Part shown: positions 1 to 4,718 of the stretch, in pieces
How the letters are laid out: each line of letters begins with the position of its first letter
Numbering within the stretch: the first letter of the stretch is position 1
NCBI GenBank assembly: GCA_964536075.1
Contig: CAZHWO010000037.1
Location: 1 to 5,982, forward strand
DNA: 5,982 nucleotides
Direction of reading: 5' to 3'
DNA from: JAAZHK01 sp964536075
Lineage (GTDB): Bacteria; Bacillota_I; Bacilli_A; RF39; UBA660
Notes under the pieces: model-generated
Seen by the model: only the letters and a program-made list of their open reading frames with translations
Database searches by the model: none
What the model was told of the DNA's origin: nothing
Position numbers and translations under genes: made by a program

Positions 1-181
1 CCATATCATAATCTTTGTGTTTTCGGTATGAGGTTATAATATGTCTTTCATAATAATTACCAATATAAAGAGGTTGATCAATCTGAAAAACTTTTTCTTT
101 AAATTTAAAAGCCGATTTAATTCTTAATTCTCCTTTAAGGCCATGGGTATTAACAATTTTTCCTATATATATATATTCCAT
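1..181 (-). CDS. rimM: RimM, ribosome maturation factor (5' part; 3' end beyond window)
   Basis: RimM binds ribosomal protein S19 on the 30S subunit and helps the 16S rRNA 3' (head) domain mature; it acts in the cytoplasm. Sixty codons are visible, reading from ATG at 181 to the window edge without a stop. The N-terminal RimM beta-barrel signature is clear: GKIVNTHGLKGELRIK at residues 7-22, then the SYRKHKDYDM segment at 51-60, which matches the family's 'R-x-hK' stretch. The C-terminal PRC-barrel domain would lie outside. The start is supported by AGGGGA (192-187) five bases upstream. Only 2 bp separate it from the stop of the preceding TrmH-family gene, so the two are probably translationally coupled. 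In most bacteria rimM sits between rpsP and trmD; here its upstream neighbour is a different RNA-modification gene. Codons 3-6 form a TA dinucleotide run. The family call is firm; only the truncation limits it. Confidence 0.93.
   Translation of the reverse strand, partial: MEYIYIGKIVNTHGLKGELRIKSAFKFKEKVFQIDQPLYIGNYYERHIITSYRKHKDYDM
164..176. repeat. (TA)6.5 dinucleotide tract at the 5' end of rimM
   Basis: Thirteen bases of perfectly alternating T and A cover codons 3-6 of rimM (Tyr-Ile-Tyr-Ile), beginning a few bases after the start codon. The peptide is consistent with the usual short N-terminus before the GKI motif, so this may simply be AT-rich codon choice. A dinucleotide tract is nevertheless a potential slippage site, and a 2-base change there would shift the frame. 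Confidence 0.6.
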
Positions 182-183
182 AA

Positions 184-921
184 CTATCCCCTATTTAACT
201 CATATAATAAAATACTGGTTGCAACGCCTACATTTAAACTTTCAACCTGATTATGCATAGTAATATAAAGGTTATTATCAACCATTTTAGCTATGTCTTC
301 TCGGATACCGTTTCCTTCATTACCAACGATTAAGGCATATTTACTTTTCTTTTCATGATCTAAAGTCCGAACATCAATCCCGTTATTAACATTGGTCCCA
401 TAAATTAAATAATGATCTTTCTTTAAAATATTGATCATAGGTATTAACGGTTTATCAAGAATATTTATATAAAAAAGCATTCCTTGGGTAGCTCTTAATA
501 CTTTAGGATTATATAAATCAACCGTCCCTTCACCTAAAATAATACTATCAATATTAAAAGCTTTAGCACTACGAATAATCGTTCCTAAATTGCCTGGGTC
601 TTGAATACCATCGAGAATTAATATATGCTGGCCTAAAGCTTTATTTTCGGGTAACATTTGGCACCAAGCGATAGCAGTTGGAGGGGTTTCTAAGGAAGAT
701 AATTTGGTCATGACATCGTTAGATACATATATTATGTCTATATCAAGAGGAAGAACCTCATCTTTAATTAAAATTATTTCTTTAACCAAACCACTTTTGT
801 AAGCCTCTAAAACAAGATGTAATCCTTCAACCAAAAAAGTCCCCGTTTTATCACGATATTTTTTTTGTTTTAACTTTATTAATTCTTTAATATGACTGTT
901 ATCTGAACTTGTTATAACCAT
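184..921 (-). CDS. TrmH/SpoU-family rRNA 2'-O-ribose methyltransferase (YsgA-like)
   Basis: This protein of 245 aa is a SAM-dependent RNA 2'-O-methyltransferase of the SPOUT fold, most likely acting on 23S rRNA in the cytoplasm. Residues 1-90 look like the L30e-like substrate-binding domain found in YsgA/RlmB-type enzymes (for example KTGTFLVEGLHLVLEA at 25-40). The catalytic domain carries all three SpoU motifs: motif 1 DPGNLGTIIRSAKAF at 108-122 (N111, R117), motif 2 IVGNEGNGI at 198-206 (E202), and motif 3 ESLNVGVATSILLYE at 227-241 (N230), which together form the knot and SAM pocket. Length and N-terminus resemble B. subtilis YsgA (RlmP), which to my knowledge modifies the 23S A-loop; the actual target base cannot be read from sequence, so I give no symbol. 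The ATG at 921 has AGGTGAG (931-925) just before it, overlapping the stop of the upstream peptidase gene. The TAG at 186-184 is 2 bp from rimM. Confidence 0.92.
   Translation of the reverse strand: MVITSSDNSHIKELIKLKQKKYRDKTGTFLVEGLHLVLEAYKSGLVKEIILIKDEVLPLDIDIIYVSNDVMTKLSSLETPPTAIAWCQMLPENKALGQHILILDGIQDPGNLGTIIRSAKAFNIDSIILGEGTVDLYNPKVLRATQGMLFYINILDKPLIPMINILKKDHYLIYGTNVNNGIDVRTLDHEKKSKYALIVGNEGNGIREDIAKMVDNNLYITMHNQVESLNVGVATSILLYELNRG
187..192 (-). promoter_or_regulatory. Ribosome binding site of rimM inside the end of the TrmH-family gene
   Basis: AGGGGA lies within the last two sense codons of the methyltransferase gene and is five bases upstream of the rimM ATG. It decides the rimM start and suggests coupled translation of the two genes. 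Confidence 0.7.
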
Positions 922-924
922 ATT

Positions 925-931
925 CTCACCT
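925..931 (-). promoter_or_regulatory. Ribosome binding site of the TrmH-family gene, overlapping the upstream stop codon
   Basis: AGGTGAG ends three bases before the ATG at 921, and its first two bases are also part of the TAG stop (932-930) of the peptidase gene. This arrangement fixes the start codon and implies that ribosomes ending the peptidase frame can reinitiate on the methyltransferase frame. Confidence 0.7.
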
Positions 932-1571
932 ACTTATATTCTTTTAATTCCTTGCGAATTTTTTTAAATTCGGGATAATTTTCTTTGACTAACTGCCAAA
1001 ACTTAGTACTATGATTATGATGAACAAAATGGGCTAGCTCATGAATAATAACATAATCTAAATAGCGAACATTTTTCTTGATTAATTCTAAGTTTAGCGT
1101 TATGCGGTTAGTCTTATAATTACAAACACCCCATCTAGTTTTCATTTTTCTAATTGTTAAAGCGGGATACGGAATTTTCTTGGTAAAATTTTTATAGCAC
1201 TTATCAAGATGTTCTGGAAAAATCTTGCGGGCATTTTTTATATAAAATTTATTGATATCAATGGTTTTTGGAATATAAATGGTATCATTTAATAGATAAA
1301 TTTCTTTTTCATCAGTAAGAACTAGTTCATAGTCTTTACCTAAATAGTGAAACATCTTATTATATTTATTTTTTTGATTAACTTTTTTGATAGCATTATT
1401 TAAATAAGAAATATTTTTATTAATTAATTGTTCAATAGTTTTTTCGGTTGTAAAAAGAGATGTTGTAACATATATTTTTAAATCATCCTTTAATCTTATA
1501 TAAGTATTTTTATTACGAGGTTTACGAATGATAATAATATCATAATCAATATCGTTTATTCTAATTTTCAT
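930..1571 (-). CDS. YgjP-type (DUF45) zinc metallopeptidase
   Basis: This 213-aa protein belongs to the YgjP/DUF45 zincin family, related to M48 and SprT-like metallopeptidases. The C-terminal half holds the zinc site: HELAH at 177-181 (ligands H177 and H181, catalytic E178), with H187 in NHSTKFW as the likely third ligand. The conserved RWGVCNYKTNRITLN stretch at 146-160 precedes it, as in the family. The N-terminal ~100 residues form the usual beta-rich, positively charged domain (KNTYIRLKDDLKIYV at 21-35). There is no signal peptide or membrane segment, so it should be cytoplasmic. The in vivo substrate is unknown for most members. The ATG at 1571 is supported by AGGTGG (1581-1576). It is the first gene after the rpmF terminator and lies 8 bp ahead of the methyltransferase gene, so it probably leads a peptidase-methylase-rimM transcript. 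High lysine and isoleucine content simply reflects the AT-rich genome. Confidence 0.88.
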   Translation of the reverse strand: MKIRINDIDYDIIIIRKPRNKNTYIRLKDDLKIYVTTSLFTTEKTIEQLINKNISYLNNAIKKVNQKNKYNKMFHYLGKDYELVLTDEKEIYLLNDTIYIPKTIDINKFYIKNARKIFPEHLDKCYKNFTKKIPYPALTIRKMKTRWGVCNYKTNRITLNLELIKKNVRYLDYVIIHELAHFVHHNHSTKFWQLVKENYPEFKKIRKELKEYK

Positions 1572-1587
1572 AAAACCACCTAACTAT

Positions 1588-1616
1588 ATTTTACTAAAAA
1601 TTTGATCAAATTGAAA
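1588..1616 (-). promoter_or_regulatory. Possible sigma-A-type promoter for the peptidase operon
   Basis: On the minus strand a -35-like TTTCAA (1616-1611) is followed after exactly 17 bases by a -10-like TAAAAT (1593-1588). It sits between the rpmF terminator and the peptidase gene, where a promoter is expected. The weak point is that the predicted transcript would begin around 1581, at the ribosome binding site itself, leaving almost no leader. In such AT-rich DNA a chance match is quite possible. Confidence 0.32.
1599..1612. repeat. Perfect 14-bp palindrome in the rpmF-peptidase intergenic region
   Basis: AATTTGATCAAATT reads the same on both strands, centred between 1605 and 1606. It fills most of the spacer of the possible promoter and touches its -35 element, which is where a repressor operator could sit. 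It has no T-tract directly after it and no loop, so it is not a terminator. No regulator gene is adjacent, and chance in AT-rich DNA is a real alternative. Confidence 0.4.
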
Positions 1617-1617
1617 C

Positions 1618-1645
1618 AAAAAAATGCTTATTCAGCATCTTTTTT
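1618..1645 (-). terminator. Rho-independent terminator overlapping the rpmF stop codon
   Basis: Read on the minus strand, ATGCT (1638-1634) pairs with AGCAT (1628-1624) around a five-base loop, followed by a run of seven T (1624-1618). Five A-U pairs and one G-U pair from the A-tract at 1644-1639 against the T-tract extend the stem to about 11 bp. The last codons and the TAA of rpmF form the hairpin. Because A-runs flank one side and T-runs the other, it could stop transcription on either strand. It ends the proS-sigma-yceD-rpmF group. Confidence 0.78.
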
Positions 1646-1813
1646 ATTTATTACTTCTTGGCCTTTGTAAGAACCACATTTTTTACAAACACGATGTGGT
1701 TTAATTATTTCCCCACAATTTGGACATTTTGTAACAGTTGCTGCTTCAATAGCATTATGGGATCTTCGCATTCTCTTTCTTGTTTTTGAGACTTTTCTAA
1801 AAGGGACTGCCAT
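1628..1813 (-). CDS. rpmF: 50S ribosomal protein L32
   Basis: L32 is a small protein of the large ribosomal subunit near the exit-tunnel side. The 61-residue product begins with the canonical MAVPFRKVSKTRKRMRRSHN and carries a four-cysteine zinc ribbon, CPNC at 30-33 and CKKC at 43-46, so this is the zinc-binding ('C+') form. Length fits the family. I place the start at ATG 1813 rather than at the in-frame TTG at 1822: the strong AAGGAG (1828-1823) is nine bases from the ATG but directly abuts the TTG, and family members start with MAVP. The first 17 bases overlap the end of the upstream DUF177 gene in another frame, the classic yceD-rpmF arrangement, which suggests coupled translation. A terminator hairpin uses its stop codon region. 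Confidence 0.97.
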   Translation of the reverse strand: MAVPFRKVSKTRKRMRRSHNAIEAATVTKCPNCGEIIKPHRVCKKCGSYKGQEVINKKDAE

Positions 1814-2282
1814 TATTATCAACTCCTTCCATTTCTTTTAAAGTACTAAATGGGTTATTTCCTTTATCTAAATCTTCTTCGCTTACTAGCCGCCAACCAT
1901 CACCTTTTAAATTTTCGGTATCAGTAACAGTTGTATATCTAGAAGGAACTTCCAATACAATATTTTCCCATAAAAGAGACATAATATCAAGGGTATTTTG
2001 ATTATTTTCATCAATTTCTACAATCTGATCAATAATCTCAATATTAAAAGGATAATTTACTTCATCATTGGAAAGGGCATCTAAGATTATCATATTACCA
2101 CTAACATTTAAATTTAAAACAATATTATTTTCATAATTCTTAGCAATATTACCTGTCACGTTAACTTTATCTAATTTTTGAATATCGGTATATTCAATAT
2201 AACTTTGATCAAAGGACAAGGTTTCGTCAATTTCAATACGATCCTGACTATTATTTAAAAGTTTAATTACATCTATTTTCAT
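1797..2282 (-). CDS. yceD: YceD/DUF177 family protein (23S rRNA accumulation)
   Basis: This 161-aa acidic protein belongs to the DUF177 family, whose members are almost always encoded directly before rpmF; YceD is needed for normal 23S rRNA accumulation in E. coli and in plant plastids. Family features visible are a beta-rich N-terminal part, the LDIMSLLWENIVLEVPSR segment at 98-115, and a C-terminal NPFSTLKEM at 143-151, equivalent to the conserved 'FA-x-L-K-x-L' end. The CxRC-like segment often present in the middle is replaced: residues 62-79 align to it but contain no cysteine, and the protein has none at all. The ATG at 2282 has AAAGGGAG (2297-2290) upstream. It lies 21 bp after the sigma-factor gene, and its last 17 bases overlap rpmF. 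Together these suggest it is cotranscribed with both. No enzymatic activity is known for the family. Confidence 0.88.
   Translation of the reverse strand: MKIDVIKLLNNSQDRIEIDETLSFDQSYIEYTDIQKLDKVNVTGNIAKNYENNIVLNLNVSGNMIILDALSNDEVNYPFNIEIIDQIVEIDENNQNTLDIMSLLWENIVLEVPSRYTTVTDTENLKGDGWRLVSEEDLDKGNNPFSTLKEMEGVDNNGSPF
1823..1828 (-). promoter_or_regulatory. Ribosome binding site of rpmF within the yceD coding region
   Basis: AAGGAG lies inside the last codons of the DUF177 gene, nine bases upstream of the L32 ATG. Its position excludes the alternative upstream TTG as start, since no spacing would be left. Confidence 0.75.
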
Positions 2283-2303
2283 TATTTTACTCCCTTTAAT
2301 ATT

Positions 2304-3242
2304 TTAATCAATTATATATGGTTGTAGTTTTCTTTTTTTCTGGGGTGTCCTTAATTTGCGTAAACCTTGTTCTTCAATTAGACGAACCATTTCACCACTA
2401 ATGCCAAGTTCATCACCTAATTGTTGTAAAGTTTTAGGATTCCCATCTAATAAGCCAAAACGCATGTTAATTACGTGTCTTTGTCGAGCCGATAATCTTT
2501 TTAAATAATCTTGTAGTGTATCTCTTAATTGATATAATTCCACTTCTTTTTCCATTGGTGTCTCGTTAGACATACTAACAGCGCTAGCTAAAGGAAGGTC
2601 TTGATTGTTCCCTATATTATCTTGAAAAGATACCGTATGATTAAACATACGATAACGTTTAACAGTCCCAGCTGTTACTTTAACTATTTTGGCAATTTCT
2701 TCGTCGGTTGGTTTACGACCTAATTTACTATATAAATCATCTTCAATTTTATCAATTATCTGCGCGGTTTTAGTAGTATTTGGTGCTGTACCAATAGCAT
2801 TATTTTGTTCGCGTATTTCTTTAGCTAAATGATCTATTATTTTTCCTACGGCATAGGTAGCAAAAGTACAATTTTTACTAGGATCATAATTATCTAAAGC
2901 TTTATATAAAGCTATGGTACCTGTACTGATCGCTTCATCATCGCTTAATACAGTATAATGATCTTTTTTTTGTTTAACATCCAAAATTAAAGGAATATTT
3001 TTTAGAATATATTTCTCTTTTAGCTGATTATTTCCATTGCGAATACGCGCAATTACTGCTTGATCAATTAAACGGCGGAAAGTGCTGGCTAAAGTAGCCA
3101 TATTTTTTGATTCTTTTTCTTCCCTAAATTGACGATATGCTTCATCAACTAAACTAGTAAAAAATGTTTCGTCTAAATTTAAACAACTAAATTCGGTTAT
3201 AACACTTTGAAGTTCATCAGTATAATTACTTTTTGTAGCCAT
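2304..3242 (-). CDS. Divergent sigma-70-family RNA polymerase sigma factor
   Basis: This 312-aa cytoplasmic protein would bind core RNA polymerase and direct it to promoters. Region 2 spans about 78-150 (KNIPLILDV, EAISTGTIALYKALDNYD, CTFATYAVGKIIDHL), region 3 about 160-205 (SKLGRKPTDEEIAKI at 172-186), and region 4 about 240-300, with MRFGLLDG at 260-267 and a helix-turn-helix at 271-296. The end of the protein keeps the RpoD-like pattern LRKLRTP at 294-300. There is no recognisable region 1.1 or 1.2; the first ~75 residues are lineage-specific. Region 2.3-2.4 resembles group-3 sigmas ('FATYAVGKII') and lacks the two Trp used by housekeeping sigmas to open the -10 element; region 4.2 has Gly, Met and Leu (283, 285, 288) at positions that contact the -35 element in RpoD. 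So it is probably an alternative sigma, not the main one. The ATG is backed by AAAAGGAG (3258-3251). Embedded between proS and yceD with ~20-bp gaps, it is likely cotranscribed with translation genes. No anti-sigma gene is visible. Confidence 0.87.
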   Translation of the reverse strand: MATKSNYTDELQSVITEFSCLNLDETFFTSLVDEAYRQFREEKESKNMATLASTFRRLIDQAVIARIRNGNNQLKEKYILKNIPLILDVKQKKDHYTVLSDDEAISTGTIALYKALDNYDPSKNCTFATYAVGKIIDHLAKEIREQNNAIGTAPNTTKTAQIIDKIEDDLYSKLGRKPTDEEIAKIVKVTAGTVKRYRMFNHTVSFQDNIGNNQDLPLASAVSMSNETPMEKEVELYQLRDTLQDYLKRLSARQRHVINMRFGLLDGNPKTLQQLGDELGISGEMVRLIEEQGLRKLRTPQKKRKLQPYIID

Positions 3243-3264
3243 ATTGTTTTCTCCTTTTGGTTAA

Positions 3265-4689
3265 TTAATATTGAATCCCCCAATAAACCATATGTTGAGC
3301 TGGTTTGCCACAACAGATACATTTATCCGATAAATGTTCATTATTATCGGCAATACATCGTGATTTGGTCCCTTTTATCTCTTTTAATTTTACCTCACAT
3401 GCTTCATCGCCACACCACATAGCTTTTATATAGCCGGGTTTGGTTTCCATAATTTTCTTAAACTCTTCAATATTGGTAACAGCATAGGTTTTTTCATCAT
3501 TACGCTTCTTGGCGGTTTCAAACATGTTATTTTGCATCATTTTTAATAATTTGTCAAGGTTTTTTGGCAATTGTTCATCAATAGCCAAGTTAATTTTGGC
3601 ATTATTATCACGTCTTACGACCATTATTTCTTGGTTAGCTAATTCTTTTGCTCCGATTTCGATCCGAAGAGGTATGCCATTCATTTCATGTTCCGCAAAT
3701 TTAAAGCCCGGAGTATTATCACTATTATCAACAAAAGATCTAATTTGATGATCAGTTAGTAAAGTATTAATTTTAAAAGCTTCCTCTTTAACATCATTAT
3801 TATCACCAATAGGAATGATAACGATTTGTTTAGGAGCAATTTTAGGCGGTAAAATTAATCCATTGTCATCGCTGTGAACCATAATTAAAGCGCCAATCAT
3901 TCTAGTGGTTACACCCCAGGATGTCTGATAAACATATTCGTATTCGTTGTTTTGATTTAGAAATTTAATATCAAAGGGACGAGAAAATTTTTGCCCAAAA
4001 TAATGACTGGTTCCACCTTGCAAAGAAATACCATTAGCCATTAAAGCTTCAATAGTTAGAGTATATTCAGCTCCAGCAAATTTTTCTTTTTCGGTTTTAC
4101 GCCCGGTTAAGACTGGAATAGCCAAATAATTTTCATAAAAATCTTTATAAACACCCAACATACCCATCGTTTCGGCTTCAGCTTCTTCTTGGGTAGCATG
4201 AATAGTATGGCCCTCTTGCCATAAAAATTCACGGCTTCTTAAAAATGGTCTCGTTTCTTTTTCCCATCTAACAATATTGCACCATTGATTACATAATTTA
4301 GGCAAATCACGGTAAGATTTTACAATATCACGATAATATTCACAAAATAATGTTTCGCTAGTTGGACGAATACAAAAACGTTCTTCTAATTGTTTAGCAC
4401 CACTAGTGGTTACCCACGCTACTTCAGGAGCAAAACCTTCAACATGCTCCGCTTCTTTATTTAATAAAGATTCCGGAATTAAAAGCGGCATATATAAATT
4501 AGCATGACCTAATTCTTTGAATTTAGCATCTAATATTTTTTGCATATTTTCCCAGATAGCATAGCCATATGGTTCAATAACAATAAAGCCTTTAACAGAG
4601 GAATATCTAGCTAAATGGGCCTGAAGAACAATATCGGTATACCATTTAGCAAAATCAACATCACGGCTAGTAATTTTATTATTTTTCAT
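3265..4689 (-). CDS. proS: Prolyl-tRNA synthetase, type 3 (archaeal/eukaryotic-like)
   Basis: This class II synthetase attaches proline to tRNA-Pro in the cytoplasm. At 474 aa it fits the short type-3 form, which lacks the editing insertion of E. coli-type ProRS. Visible landmarks: motif 1 around 61-75, ending in LLIPES; the proline-binding loop CIRPTSE at 106-112; motif 2 RWEKETRPFLRSREFLWQEG at 141-160; and motif 3 GVTTRMIGALIM at 259-270, with the class II arginine R263. The anticodon-binding domain covers about 285-385. The C-terminal zinc domain has C426, C431, C457 and C460, and the chain ends in a tyrosine, as in Thermus ProRS, where the terminal carboxylate reaches the active site. 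The ATG at 4689 is preceded by AAGGAG (4704-4699). The gap to the upstream LRR gene is only 29 bp, leaving no room for a T-box leader of the kind seen before many Firmicute synthetase genes. The sigma gene follows after 22 bp. Confidence 0.97.
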   Translation of the reverse strand: MKNNKITSRDVDFAKWYTDIVLQAHLARYSSVKGFIVIEPYGYAIWENMQKILDAKFKELGHANLYMPLLIPESLLNKEAEHVEGFAPEVAWVTTSGAKQLEERFCIRPTSETLFCEYYRDIVKSYRDLPKLCNQWCNIVRWEKETRPFLRSREFLWQEGHTIHATQEEAEAETMGMLGVYKDFYENYLAIPVLTGRKTEKEKFAGAEYTLTIEALMANGISLQGGTSHYFGQKFSRPFDIKFLNQNNEYEYVYQTSWGVTTRMIGALIMVHSDDNGLILPPKIAPKQIVIIPIGDNNDVKEEAFKINTLLTDHQIRSFVDNSDNTPGFKFAEHEMNGIPLRIEIGAKELANQEIMVVRRDNNAKINLAIDEQLPKNLDKLLKMMQNNMFETAKKRNDEKTYAVTNIEEFKKIMETKPGYIKAMWCGDEACEVKLKEIKGTKSRCIADNNEHLSDKCICCGKPAQHMVYWGIQY

Positions 4690-4718
4690 TATTTATCGCT
4701 CCTTTTTAATTGTTTTAT

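Noticed and set aside
1583..1609. Alternative promoter using TTGATC and TATAGT before the peptidase gene
   Set aside because: The spacer is only 15 bases and the predicted transcript would start inside the ribosome binding site. The 17-base combination listed as a feature is better, and even that is weak.
3207..3422. Plus-strand open frame of 71 codons
   Set aside because: It lies opposite the end of proS and the start of the sigma gene, which are firmly supported on the other strand. It has no family resemblance, and a frame of this length is easily produced by chance.
3509..3748. Plus-strand open frame of 79 codons
   Set aside because: It lies entirely opposite the anticodon-binding part of proS. 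Its composition is what the complement of that gene would give, and I recognise no domain.
4690..4718. T-box leader upstream of proS
   Set aside because: Only 29 bp separate the upstream stop from the proS start. There is no room for stem I, the specifier loop or an antiterminator, and no UGGNN element is seen.
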